Source of the DNA: Gimesia aquarii
Lineage (GTDB): Bacteria > Planctomycetota > Planctomycetia > Planctomycetales > Planctomycetaceae
Direction: 5' to 3'
DNA length: 64,000 nucleotides
Assembly: GCF_007748195.1 (NCBI RefSeq)
Contig: NZ_CP037920.1
Location: forward strand, 1,655,536-1,719,535
Positions 1 through 9,109 of this stretch are shown in pieces (position 1 is the stretch's first letter; each line of letters starts with the position of its first letter). The translations under genes and the position numbers were made by a program. The notes under the pieces were generated by a model that saw nothing but the letters and a program-made list of their open reading frames with translations, was not told the origin of the DNA and did not search any database.

Positions 1-795
1 AAAGAGAGAGAGTTGACGCTGTCTGATGTCGTTGACTTTGACTCGGTGACAGGTTCTGGAGTGAAGGGAGTGGTCAATGGAAAAACCACTTTCATTGGCA
101 GCGCCGCCTTTCTAAAAGAACAATCCATCCAAATCGGTGATGAATTGATGACGAAAGCAAACACGCTTCGCGAACAAGGTCAAGGCGTGATTTTTGTTGC
201 CGTGGGAGGAGACTTAGCGGGGATCTTGTCTGTAGCAGACCCCATAAAGGATACGACGTCTCAAGCAATCAAGAAACTGCATGACTTGGGTCTTAAGATC
301 GTGATGTTGACAGGTGACAATGAAAAAACAGCCAGAGCGGTGGCACAATCATTAAACATTGATGAAGTGGAAGCTGGTGTGAAACCCCAGGATAAATATG
401 AAAAAATTAAGTCACTGCGAAGTGCCGGCCATAAGGTTGTGATGGCGGGGGATGGAATCAATGATGCCCCTGCACTGGCAGAAGCCGATGTTGGTATCGC
501 CATGGGAACGGGTACCGATGTTGCCATAGAAAGTGCCGAGGTCACACTGGTCAAAGGCGATTTGAGAGGAGTAACAGATTCCATTCACTTGAGCCGTCTG
601 GTTATGCGCAACATCCATCAGAATCTATTATTTGCCTTTGGCTATAACGCAATGGGAATTCCGATTGCAGCCGGGGTACTCGTACCATTCTTCGGCATGC
701 ATGCACTCCTGAGCCCGATGATCGCTGCCGCGGCAATGAGTTTCAGTTCCATCTCCGTGATCGGAAATGCGCTACGACTCAGAACTCAATCGTAG
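1..795 (+). CDS. copA: Copper-type P1B ATPase, C-terminal part (truncated by window edge)
   Basis: The reading frame is open from base 1, so the gene starts upstream and only the last 264 residues or so are visible. These carry the end of the ATP-binding domain, the hinge motif MLTGDN, the magnesium-binding GDGINDAP motif and the final two membrane helices. The helices contain a YN pair (FGYNAMGIP) and an MxxSS pattern (AMSFSSISV). In CopA-type pumps those residues form the Cu(I) exit site, which points to copper or silver export rather than zinc or cadmium. The protein sits in the inner membrane and pumps the metal out of the cytosol using ATP. No terminator follows; a short inverted repeat lies at 844-865 before the next gene. 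Family call is firm, the metal slightly less so. Confidence 0.93.
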   Translation, partial: KERELTLSDVVDFDSVTGSGVKGVVNGKTTFIGSAAFLKEQSIQIGDELMTKANTLREQGQGVIFVAVGGDLAGILSVADPIKDTTSQAIKKLHDLGLKIVMLTGDNEKTARAVAQSLNIDEVEAGVKPQDKYEKIKSLRSAGHKVVMAGDGINDAPALAEADVGIAMGTGTDVAIESAEVTLVKGDLRGVTDSIHLSRLVMRNIHQNLLFAFGYNAMGIPIAAGVLVPFFGMHALLSPMIAAAAMSFSSISVIGNALRLRTQS

Positions 796-843
796 ACTGA
801 ATTTGTGATTTAGAAAGAACCGAACCGCATTTAATTGTTGGTG

Positions 844-865
844 TCGTTTGTAAGGTAACAAACGA
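844..865. repeat. 8-bp inverted repeat between the ATPase and methyltransferase genes
   Basis: TCGTTTGT at 844-851 and its exact complement ACAAACGA at 858-865 are separated by a 6-base loop. No T-run follows on the plus strand, so it is a poor intrinsic terminator. It ends 29 bases before the chosen methyltransferase start and could be an operator or a leader hairpin. It does not resemble a classic CueR or CopY operator. Confidence 0.4.
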
Positions 866-893
866 ATTGAGATTGAGTTTACGAGAGGTGCAA

Positions 894-1598
894 ATGGACC
901 AGGAAATTGTCTGGCAATACGACGAATTCAAACAGATCGGAAAAGATTACAGCAGCCAATCGGAGGTTGAGGTTTACGATTCGAGTCACGCAACTTTTCG
1001 GGATCTCGAAGCGGAAAGTTTGCGCGTTCTTGACTTACTGGAACTAAAAGAAAGTGATGCGCTGATCGAATTTGGTTCGGGGACAGGCACATTTGCTTTA
1101 ATGGCCTCTCAACGTTGTCGTCACGTTCATGCAGTCGATGTTTCTCTTGCGATGTTAGACATATCAAGAGAGAAAACGTCTCGTGCCGGAGTTTCAAATA
1201 TTGAGTATCACCACGCAGGTTTCCTTACCTACGAGCACCGCGAGTTACCTGTGCAAGCGGTTGCGACGACTCTTGCACTACATCATTTACCAGATTTCTG
1301 GAAAGGGGTCGCGTTGAAACGTGTACACAATATGCTGTCACCCAACGGCAAACTTTATATCAATGACGTCATTCTGGAAGAAACGAATGCAACGGAGAAT
1401 ATTAAAGCACTTATCGAACATCAGGCAGCTGTAGGCGGAGATTTTATGCGTGAAGATGCAGAAGCACATTTCAGGGAAGAGTTCTCGACCTATGACTGGG
1501 TGATGGAGGGGCTCTTAAAGCGTTCCGGCTTTACGATTGACTCTAAATCAATTGAGGGTGGTGTTCTGGGAACGTATCTTTGCAGGCGCTCCGCATAA
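894..1598 (+). CDS. Class I SAM-dependent methyltransferase
   Basis: About 234 residues. Motif I of the Rossmann-fold methyltransferases is visible as FGSGTGTFAL near residue 60, followed by an acidic residue ending the second strand (HAVDVS) and a motif IV/post-I region ending in LALHHLPDFW. This is the methyltransf_11/25 pattern typical of small-molecule or lipid methyltransferases. The longest frame starts at a TTG at 867. I chose ATG 894 because GAGAGG lies 5 bases upstream. The substrate cannot be told from sequence. It lies between a copper pump and a convergent cupin gene, with no evident functional link. Confidence 0.85.
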   Translation: MDQEIVWQYDEFKQIGKDYSSQSEVEVYDSSHATFRDLEAESLRVLDLLELKESDALIEFGSGTGTFALMASQRCRHVHAVDVSLAMLDISREKTSRAGVSNIEYHHAGFLTYEHRELPVQAVATTLALHHLPDFWKGVALKRVHNMLSPNGKLYINDVILEETNATENIKALIEHQAAVGGDFMREDAEAHFREEFSTYDWVMEGLLKRSGFTIDSKSIEGGVLGTYLCRRSA

Positions 1599-1631
1599 AT
1601 GTTTGCAACTCAAAAATTCGAGAAACGACTT

Positions 1632-1991
1632 TCATTCCCCGTTCGAACCAAGAGGAACAAAGTCATACTCACCAATGCCCTGAAGCACAAGAAAGGTTGC
1701 AGAAGCCTTTCCTGCATTTGTCACCAGATGTGGGCGGTGTGGCCGAACCGAGTAAGTATTACCGGGAGCGAGGATCACTTCCTCTTTGGGATCCTGCAAA
1801 AATATTTTGAGGGTACCATCAATGACATAAAATGCATCCTGGATATGATTATGAAAATGCCAGGGCACGCTTTGTGTGGGCGAAATTTGCAATTCAATGA
1901 TTCGAAACCCAGGCCGCTCAGCATGATATTGAGTGCGTTCGACTTCATAAAGATGGCTCGCATCTTTCAGTGATTCAGATTCTTCATCCAT
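1632..1991 (-). CDS. Small cupin-domain protein
   Basis: 119 residues, a single conserved beta-barrel cupin (cupin_2 type). The first metal-binding motif is visible as PWHFHNHIQDAFYVIDG around residues 42-58 and the second as GNTYSVRPHRPH around residues 77-88. Together they supply the His/Glu-like ligand set of this family. Such proteins bind sugars, small acids or metals, or act as simple dioxygenases and isomerases; no specific reaction can be assigned. The gene converges on the methyltransferase with about 33 bases between the stops. Overlapping plus-strand frames here lack any recognisable domain and were discarded. Confidence 0.85.
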   Translation of the reverse strand: MDEESESLKDASHLYEVERTQYHAERPGFRIIELQISPTQSVPWHFHNHIQDAFYVIDGTLKIFLQDPKEEVILAPGNTYSVRPHRPHLVTNAGKASATFLVLQGIGEYDFVPLGSNGE

Positions 1992-2120
1992 CAGTAAAGT
2001 CTTTCGTTTAAAGCTGTTTTTTAATCACAAAATTATGAAAAACAGATGATGCTTCTGATTGAGGGAGAGAGCTAGTGATGCGCAAAGAAATTGAGCATAC
2101 GTATAGAAATAAAGAAAAGA

Positions 2121-2196
<76 letters not shown>

Positions 2197-2391
2197 GAGA
2201 ATTAGATTGAATTCGACAATTTTTGAGAATTGCTCGCGTCATTCTAGGTGACACTCTGGTATTATTGCAGGTTCGTAGCGAAATGCAACTCTAGCGTGTA
2301 AACTGTTTTAAGCCTTCATCGACATTCGAGCAATTTTGGCGTTTTTGCGGTTTTTACGTGATTTTTCCTTTCTGTGAGAGAGATTTGATTT

Positions 2392-3369
2392 ATGTCTCAT
2401 TGCCTGGTCACCGGTGGTGCAGGATTTATTGGTAGTCACCTTTGTGAACAATTAATTCAGCAAGGTCAACAGGTTACTGCTGTGGATGACCTTTCAACCG
2501 GATTTTTACAAAATCTGGACGGGATCATTGACCATCCCCATTTCACCTTTCGTACTGGTTCTATTACCGATCCGGTTTTGATGGCCGAGATGGTGCAGGG
2601 GATCGATACGATCTATCACATGGCGGCCGCGGTGGGTGTGAAACTGGTAGCGGATAATCCTGTACGTACCATTGAAACCAATATCTATCCGACCGAAGTT
2701 TTATTACGACACGCGGTCCAGGGGGGGCAAAAATTTTTCCTGGCATCCACAAGTGAAGTGTATGGGAAAAACCCTAAAGAACGCTGGACTGAAGAAGACG
2801 ACCTCCATTTTGGGCCAACCACAAGGCCAAGGTGGGCTTACGGTGCGTCGAAAGCCATCGATGAATTCCTCGCGCTTGCATATCATCAGAAATATGGCCT
2901 GGATGTAAGAATTGGCCGCTTCTTTAATGTCGTCGGACCACGTCAGGTAGGACAGTATGGGATGGTTATTCCACGATTTATTGATCAGGCTCTGGATGGT
3001 GGACCGGTGGTGGTCTTTGATGATGGAAGCCAGGTCCGCTGTTTCGGTCACGTTGATGAAATCGTTGGTTGTGTGATCGATCTAACCAATCTGGATGCCG
3101 CGCAAGGACATGTTTATAACATTGGCAGTGATGAGCCGGTATCGATTCGTGGGTTGGCGGAAGCGATTATCGCAAAAGTCAATCCTGAAGTGAAAATCGA
3201 TTATCTACCTTATAATCAAGCGTATAATGAAGACTTCGAGGATGTTCAGCGTCGGGTTCCTGATTTAGGCCGCCTGACTTCCACTCTGGGACGTAAGCCA
3301 CATGTAAAGCTGGATGCCATTCTTGATGATATTATTGCGTACAAGAAAAAAGCGCGTGGGCTTGCCTGA
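2392..3369 (+). CDS. NAD-dependent sugar-nucleotide epimerase/dehydratase (extended SDR)
   Basis: 325 residues, full length for the family. The NAD-binding motif GGAGFIGS lies at residues 8-15, and the catalytic YxxxK pair is in YGASK near residues 150-154, preceded by STSEVYG with the catalytic Ser/Thr. The region [10 protein letters not shown] and the later VRCFGHVDE are typical of the UDP-glucose 4-epimerase, UDP-glucuronate decarboxylase and dTDP-glucose dehydratase group. The enzyme would make activated sugars for surface glycans in the cytosol. GAGAG lies upstream of the ATG. The exact sugar substrate is not determined by what I can see. Confidence 0.88.
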   Translation: MSHCLVTGGAGFIGSHLCEQLIQQGQQVTAVDDLSTGFLQNLDGIIDHPHFTFRTGSITDPVLMAEMVQGIDTIYHMAAAVGVKLVADNPVRTIETNIYPTEVLLRHAVQGGQKFFLASTSEVYGKNPKERWTEEDDLHFGPTTRPRWAYGASKAIDEFLALAYHQKYGLDVRIGRFFNVVGPRQVGQYGMVIPRFIDQALDGGPVVVFDDGSQVRCFGHVDEIVGCVIDLTNLDAAQGHVYNIGSDEPVSIRGLAEAIIAKVNPEVKIDYLPYNQAYNEDFEDVQRRVPDLGRLTSTLGRKPHVKLDAILDDIIAYKKKARGLA

Positions 3370-3541
3370 GAGACAGGTATAACTGGCAGGGCTGGAATAA
3401 TCCTTACAATCTGACTTAGAATTCCAAATGGATTCAATACAGGAGAAGTCGACTCTCATTACCGAGGTTCTTTTGAGCCGATGATGGTGGGTAAGTGTGG
3501 TTCTCTCACACCATCAGACAAAAACAGGAATGGAGAGTACG

Positions 3542-3859
3542 ATGAAGGGATTCCAACTAAGAACAATTGCGTTTGCCCTCTTTCTGGGCATCTTTGGCCC
3601 CAATTTTGTAAGCCAATCTGCTCAGGCCGGCGGTGGTCGCTTATTCCTTTCTTTTTGTGAATTATGTGAAGAAGAGAGCCGTGGACGCCAATATCTAGGC
3701 AGCACGTATCCTTGGCCCCGTTATTCTTATCACCAGTATCGCGGCAAACACTGTGATGCTCGGTTATCAACGGGGCGTTATCGACGCTATGAGTACGATC
3801 GCTATCAGGTTAAAAGCTATCGACCGATTCATGGTGAGATGCTACCGTTACCTGAATAG
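3542..3859 (+). CDS. Small exported protein of unknown function
   Basis: About 105 residues from ATG 3542, chosen because GGAGAG lies 5 bases upstream and a clear signal peptide begins there (hydrophobic FALFLGIFG core, then SAQA before the mature part). The mature protein is rich in Tyr, Arg and Ser and has two Cys in FCELCEE plus one later Cys, so a disulfide or metal site is possible. No domain is recognised. An overlapping minus-strand frame of similar size has no signal peptide or ribosome site and was rejected. Confidence 0.65.
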   Translation: MKGFQLRTIAFALFLGIFGPNFVSQSAQAGGGRLFLSFCELCEEESRGRQYLGSTYPWPRYSYHQYRGKHCDARLSTGRYRRYEYDRYQVKSYRPIHGEMLPLPE

Positions 3860-3977
3860 AGAATATCAGACGGCACGCTCAATTTATGCCGTTTGACTAT
3901 GGAAATAGTTCTTCTACGTGTAGGCTAAAGGGTGAGATTTATGACAGCCCTTCTTACTATTGCAGGAGAATGTTTTC

Positions 3978-5591
3978 ATGTTTCGATTTGCGCTCCTTCT
4001 TTCTCTCTCTTTCATTTTCACTGCGTCTCTTAGCGCAGCAACGTTGAAAGGGAAAATCATTGATTCCAGCACAGGGAAGATCATTCCCGCGCGGCTTTCG
4101 ATTCAGTCCTCGGCAGGTACATTCCATTTTGCGGAAAGTGCAGTAAAAGTGGGATCTGCGATCAAGTACGAGAAACAGCGCGGGGCCACCAGTATTGAAC
4201 GGCATGTCACACTGTCGGCTCACCCATTTCAAGTGGAACTACCACCGGGTGAATATCAAATTTCTGCCTATCGTGGTAAAGAATATATTCCCGCCAAGCA
4301 AACGATTCAGATCAAAGACCAGCCTCAGCAGATCACACTGTCATTAAAACGCTGGATTGATATGGCTAGCCAGGGTTGGTATTCAGGCGACACTCATGTG
4401 CATCGGTTGGTTAAAGAACTACCCAATGTCATGTTGGCGGAAGACTTAAACGTGGCCTTGCCGTTGACCAACTGGGTCTCGATTGCAGATCAACCTCCTT
4501 CCCGCGGTAACTTGAATACCGATCAGGATGCTGTGAGCGCTGTACCAGTCCAGGTAGACCCAACTCACGTTTATTATCCGCTGAACACGGAGTATGAAAT
4601 CACGTTAGTCGGAAAGAAACGCCATGTTTTGGGAGCTGTTTTTGTTTTGAATCAAAAAGCGGTTCTCCCTATGGGGGCGCCTCCTGTGGGACCGATTGCA
4701 AAAACCGCTCACAAGCAGGGCGCATTGCTCGATTTGGATAAACATTCGTGGCCATGGTCATTGATGTTGGTTCCGGTGATGGATGTGGATCTATTTGAGT
4801 TGAGTAACAATCATATCTGGAAAACAGACTTTTATTTCAAAAACTTCATAGTCAAGCCACGACCTACGCATTTAGACATTGAAATGGATGGCAAGGGTTT
4901 TACGGAAAACGGTTGGATGCACTATGGTTTTCAAATGTATTATACCATGTTGAATTGTGGGTTTCGTATGCGACCGACGGCGGGGACTGCTTCAGGTGTG
5001 CATCCTGTCCCTTTGGGATTTGGGCGTGTTTACGTTCATTTGCCAGATGGTTTCAGTTACGAAAAATGGATGTCCGGTCTCGATGCGGGACATAGTTTTG
5101 TTTCGACAGGTCCCATGTTGACCGTTCAAGCCAATCAAGCTGACTTAGGTAAAACGTATCAAAGGCCTGCGGAAGCGAATTATGAGTGCCATCTACAGGG
5201 AGCGGCTCGGTATTGGAAGCCGATTTCTAAAATCGAAGTGATTGTCAACGGTGAGGTCTCGGAAACAATCAAACCACAAAATCGAAAAACAGAAACAGGC
5301 GGTCTGCATTCTCCCATTGATCTCAAGTTGAATTTGGAAGGTTCTGCGTGGGTGGCACTACGTTGTTTTTCAGAGTACGAAAAAGGACGAGTTCGCTTTG
5401 CCCATACTGCTCCTGTTTATTTTGACGTTCCAAGCCAGCCCGTTCGTCCGAAGCGTCCCGCGGTGCAATATTTGATTCGCCGTATGGAAGAAGAAATCGC
5501 ACGGAATCAAGGTGTCACAAATGAGACCTGTGTTAATGAATATCGGAAAGCACTGGAAGCGTATCGAAGTCTGTTACCAACCGCACGCTGA
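3978..5591 (+). CDS. Secreted CehA/McbA-like metallohydrolase (PHP-type)
   Basis: About 537 residues. AGGAG at 3964-3968 favours ATG 3978, where a signal peptide starts (LLLSLSFIFTASLSA). The first ~110 residues form a carboxypeptidase-regulatory-like beta domain (KIIDSSTGKIIPARLSI). The metal-binding GDTHVHR motif at about residue 136 is the first ligand set of PHP-like hydrolases such as CehA and McbA. The downstream part contains further His and Asp residues and LLDLDKHSWPW. Such proteins are common in planctomycetes as exported hydrolases of unknown substrate. It is followed 100 bases later by another secreted metallohydrolase. Confidence 0.75.
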   Translation: MFRFALLLSLSFIFTASLSAATLKGKIIDSSTGKIIPARLSIQSSAGTFHFAESAVKVGSAIKYEKQRGATSIERHVTLSAHPFQVELPPGEYQISAYRGKEYIPAKQTIQIKDQPQQITLSLKRWIDMASQGWYSGDTHVHRLVKELPNVMLAEDLNVALPLTNWVSIADQPPSRGNLNTDQDAVSAVPVQVDPTHVYYPLNTEYEITLVGKKRHVLGAVFVLNQKAVLPMGAPPVGPIAKTAHKQGALLDLDKHSWPWSLMLVPVMDVDLFELSNNHIWKTDFYFKNFIVKPRPTHLDIEMDGKGFTENGWMHYGFQMYYTMLNCGFRMRPTAGTASGVHPVPLGFGRVYVHLPDGFSYEKWMSGLDAGHSFVSTGPMLTVQANQADLGKTYQRPAEANYECHLQGAARYWKPISKIEVIVNGEVSETIKPQNRKTETGGLHSPIDLKLNLEGSAWVALRCFSEYEKGRVRFAHTAPVYFDVPSQPVRPKRPAVQYLIRRMEEEIARNQGVTNETCVNEYRKALEAYRSLLPTAR

Positions 5592-5691
5592 AACTTGAAG
5601 GCTGAATTAATTCGATGTTGGATGTTGGCAGATAAAGATGACATTCTCTTATTTAACTTTGATTCTCACATAAAATATCACTGGACTGGAT

Positions 5692-7437
5692 ATGTTTGCT
5701 CAAATCAGAAAGTTCGATTGTTCTGTTGGTATCGTTTTATTTTTTTGTGGGATCGTCAGTGAACTCCCTGCGGAAACGGCTTCGGTGATTCTTAAAAACG
5801 GTAAAGTGATTACGCTTGATGATCAATCCCGGATCACTCAGGCGATTGCCATTCGTGGGGGAAGAATTCTGACAGTCGGAAGTGATGCAGATGTGATGCA
5901 ATTGAAAGGAGAGCAAACCAACGTGATTTCCCTAGATGGGAAAACCGTCATACCGGGCTTAATTGAGTCCCATGTGCATGCCTACCGTGCTGCCCGTGGC
6001 GAATTGTTACAACCACACCAGGAACTGAATTCCATCGCAGAAATTCAGAACTGGATTCGAGCGAAAGCGAAAGAAGTTCCGCAAGGACGTTGGATTGTTG
6101 TACCGCGCACGGATATTACACGTTTAAAGGAACGACGCCACCCCACTCCCGAAGAATTAGATGAAGCTTGCAAGACACATCCCATTCGGCTGACAGTGGC
6201 GCGCAAAGATGTTTTGAATACGTTGGGTTTTCAAACGTTGGGGATTCACAACGATCAAGATAGACTGGCGAACGTTCGAATTCTTTTTGATCAGGCTGGC
6301 AAGCCTCTGATGCTCGAAGGGGCAGGAGCCGCGTTACGAAAATTGATACCTCAGCAAGCAGTCCCCACAGAAAATGTCCGTGAGGCGTTGAAGCGACTGC
6401 ACGCGATTTATAATTCGGTGGGCATTACCAGTATTTTGGAAAGAGGATCCGGAGTCGCCGAATATCGTGAATACGAATTGATGAATCAGCAGAAAGAATT
6501 GACAGTGCGGATGACAATGACGATTCGCCAGCAACTTCGAAGTGCGACGGCTGTTAAAGAGTTTACTGAAAAACTGGGGCTGGTAACCGGTGATGGAGAT
6601 GACTGGGTTCGTGTCGGACCGTTAAAAATATCCGTTGATGGTGGGATTCATTGGGGAAATACACGTCTTTCAGAGCCCTATGGTGAAAAGCGAAGGCAGT
6701 TTTACAAGCTTCAGGATGCCAACTACCGAGGAGATTTGTTTTACTCGCGTGAATTGATGGAAACAGTATTTGAGGAGGCACAAAAGCTTGGCTGGCAGAT
6801 GTGCTGTCATGCGACTGGGGATGGGAGTGTCAATGAAATTCTGTCAGCACTGGAGAATGTGAATCAAAGATTGCCGATGAAGGGACGACGGTTTTGTATC
6901 ACACATGCTTATTTTCCCACTAAGAAATCAGTGAAGCGCTCCAAGCAACTTGGCGTATGTTATGATACTCAAACTTATTTGTTCTATCGTGATGCCGATG
7001 CGATCAATCAGATCTATGGTCCTGATTGGGTCGATCGGTTTATGGGACTAAAAACGTTTGTCGATGGAGGCGTTCCCATTGCCATCAACAGCGATCATAT
7101 GAATGGGTTTGATCCTGATCATTCGATGAACGCCTTCAATCCGTTTTTGGCACTCTACATTGCCGTTAGTCGAAAAGACATTCAGGGGAATGTCTATGGA
7201 CCATATCAGAAATTGACTCGTGAGCAGGCACTACGTTGTATGACCAGTGACGCTGCCTACATCAGTTTTGAAGAAAAGGTGAAAGGCACGCTTGAACCCG
7301 GCAAGTTTGCAGATTTAGTGGTACTAGATCGCGATTATCTGAAGTGCCCAGAAAACGAAATCAAGCACATCAAACCTCTTTTGACGCTGGTAGATGGAAA
7401 AATCGTCTATGATGCATCTAAGAAAAGCGAGCCCTGA
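5692..7437 (+). CDS. Secreted amidohydrolase (YtcJ/Amidohydrolase_3 type)
   Basis: 581 residues. An N-terminal hydrophobic segment (GIVLFFCGIVSEL) suggests export. The composite beta-sandwich domain (VILKNGKVITLDD) is followed by GLIESHVHAYR with the HxH metal ligands near residues 93-96. Later metal and active-site positions appear as CHATGDG, ITHAYF and the Asp in INSDH. The C-terminal GTLEPGKFADLVVLD closes the fold. This is the usual architecture of YtcJ-like amidohydrolases, which hydrolyse amides or related bonds in small molecules. Substrate unknown. Transcription may be shared with the upstream metallohydrolase, although the 100-bp gap leaves room for a promoter. Confidence 0.87.
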   Translation: MFAQIRKFDCSVGIVLFFCGIVSELPAETASVILKNGKVITLDDQSRITQAIAIRGGRILTVGSDADVMQLKGEQTNVISLDGKTVIPGLIESHVHAYRAARGELLQPHQELNSIAEIQNWIRAKAKEVPQGRWIVVPRTDITRLKERRHPTPEELDEACKTHPIRLTVARKDVLNTLGFQTLGIHNDQDRLANVRILFDQAGKPLMLEGAGAALRKLIPQQAVPTENVREALKRLHAIYNSVGITSILERGSGVAEYREYELMNQQKELTVRMTMTIRQQLRSATAVKEFTEKLGLVTGDGDDWVRVGPLKISVDGGIHWGNTRLSEPYGEKRRQFYKLQDANYRGDLFYSRELMETVFEEAQKLGWQMCCHATGDGSVNEILSALENVNQRLPMKGRRFCITHAYFPTKKSVKRSKQLGVCYDTQTYLFYRDADAINQIYGPDWVDRFMGLKTFVDGGVPIAINSDHMNGFDPDHSMNAFNPFLALYIAVSRKDIQGNVYGPYQKLTREQALRCMTSDAAYISFEEKVKGTLEPGKFADLVVLDRDYLKCPENEIKHIKPLLTLVDGKIVYDASKKSEP

Positions 7438-7507
7438 CTGAAGCGAAAGGCATATTTACATGAAATCAGATGGAATCTCCATTTTTTAGACTGAAAAACC
7501 GTTACCC

Positions 7508-7537
7508 TTGGACATTAAATTTGTCTTTGGATATGAT
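7508..7537 (+). promoter_or_regulatory. Sigma70-like promoter candidate for serS
   Basis: TTGGAC at 7508-7513 and TATGAT at 7532-7537 are separated by 18 bases and lie 74 bases before the serS start. Both boxes are one mismatch from consensus. Confidence 0.45.
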
Positions 7538-7611
7538 GCGTGCTCAAATATCTCGGACTGAAGCCGAAACATCATAATTTACCGATCACATCACGGAGCA
7601 ATTGATTACTT

Positions 7612-8892
7612 ATGTTGGATTTGCAGTTTATTTGCGAGAATCAGGAAGCAATTCTTGAGAATTGTCGCAATCGTGGAATTGAAGTCGATCTGCAACAACT
7701 CACAAAGCTGGATCAGCGACGGCGTGAACTGATTGTTCAAGGAGATCAAGTTCGCCAGGAGCAGAAGTCGATTTCGTCTCAAATTCCTAAAGCTGCCGAT
7801 AACGAAGCGAAACAGTCCTTGATTGCCCAGGGCAAAGAATTGCGCGAGCAAGTGTCTGCGATTGACATCGAACTTCGTGAAGTAGAATCAATGTTGAAGG
7901 TGGAACAGGCACGGGTACCCAATCTGGCTCATCCGGATGTGCCTGTTGGCAAGGAAGATAAAGCAAACACAGTCGTTCGCATGTGGGGTGAGAAGCCTGT
8001 ATTCGATTTTGAGCCATTGGATCACGTACAACTGGCAGAAAAACATGACCTGATTGATTTCGAAGCGGGTACGCGCGTCGCCGGACACGGATTTTATTAC
8101 CTGAAGAATGAAGCGGTTTTACTGGAGATGGCGCTTTGTCAATACGCCATGCAGAAGCTCGTACAAGAAGGATTTATACTCCATAGTACTCCTGATCTGG
8201 CACGCAAAGAGATTCTGGAAGGGATTGGCTTTAATCCCCGAGGAGACGAGACACAAATCTATTCGGTAGAGAACACTGATCTCAGTCTTGTGGCAACAGC
8301 GGAAATTACTCTGGGGGGATCTCTCAAAGATCAGATTCTGGATCGCGAGAGTCTGCCACGTAAAATTGCGGGGCTCTCTCACTGCTTCCGAACCGAGGCG
8401 GGGGCACACGGTAAAGCCACACGCGGTATCTATCGCGTCCATCAATTTTCTAAAGTCGAAATGTTTGCGTTCACAGAACCCACGAATGCCGCTTCAGATG
8501 CGATGCATGAAGAGATTGTGCGAATTGAAGAAGAAATCTTTCAGGGATTGGGATTGCACTATCGTGTGGTAGATACTTGCACGGGAGACCTCGGAGCACC
8601 CGCTTACCGAAAATACGACTTGGAAGCCTGGATGCCTGGTCGAGGCGAACAAGGTGCATACGGCGAGGTCACTTCGGCTTCTAACTGCACGGATTACCAG
8701 TCTCGGCGATTGGCGACTCGTTGTAAATCCAGTGCTAAGAAAGGGACCGAATTTGTGCATACTCTGAACGGTACTGCGGTTTCGATTGCGCGGGCGATTA
8801 TTGCCGTTCTAGAGAACAATCAGCAGGCAGATGGTACGATTCTGGTGCCAGAAGTCCTTCAATCCTGGGTTGGAAAAGAGAAGATTGGGTAA
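7612..8892 (+). CDS. serS: Seryl-tRNA synthetase
   Basis: 426 residues, the normal bacterial length. The N-terminal ~110 residues form the charged antiparallel coiled-coil arm that clamps the long variable arm of tRNA-Ser. The class II catalytic core follows, with motif 2 in LSHCFRTEAGAHG near residues 255-267 and motif 3 at LNGTAVSIARAIIAVLEN near the C terminus. It activates serine with ATP and charges tRNA-Ser and tRNA-Sec in the cytosol. It is a single essential gene with its own probable promoter at 7508-7537. No unusual features. Confidence 0.97.
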   Translation: MLDLQFICENQEAILENCRNRGIEVDLQQLTKLDQRRRELIVQGDQVRQEQKSISSQIPKAADNEAKQSLIAQGKELREQVSAIDIELREVESMLKVEQARVPNLAHPDVPVGKEDKANTVVRMWGEKPVFDFEPLDHVQLAEKHDLIDFEAGTRVAGHGFYYLKNEAVLLEMALCQYAMQKLVQEGFILHSTPDLARKEILEGIGFNPRGDETQIYSVENTDLSLVATAEITLGGSLKDQILDRESLPRKIAGLSHCFRTEAGAHGKATRGIYRVHQFSKVEMFAFTEPTNAASDAMHEEIVRIEEEIFQGLGLHYRVVDTCTGDLGAPAYRKYDLEAWMPGRGEQGAYGEVTSASNCTDYQSRRLATRCKSSAKKGTEFVHTLNGTAVSIARAIIAVLENNQQADGTILVPEVLQSWVGKEKIG

Positions 8893-9109
8893 TTTTTCCC
8901 ATTTGGAACAAACAGTGTCTCTGTGGATCTCGTAAAAGAGGCAGGGAGAGTTTGTTTAAATTGATCATTCTCAGAGGATTAGATTGATCTTAAGTAGATC
9001 CTGATTATTACTGGTTTTGGCTGGACAACTTGTAGTGAGACCGGCCAAAATTAGACTCCATGTGTTGTTCTCTCATCTTCCATTCCTGTTTCAGATCCAG
9101 AGTATATCC

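Noticed and set aside
1580..1973. Two plus-strand frames overlapping the cupin gene
   Set aside because: No domain or ribosome site, while the minus strand carries both metal-binding motifs of a cupin.
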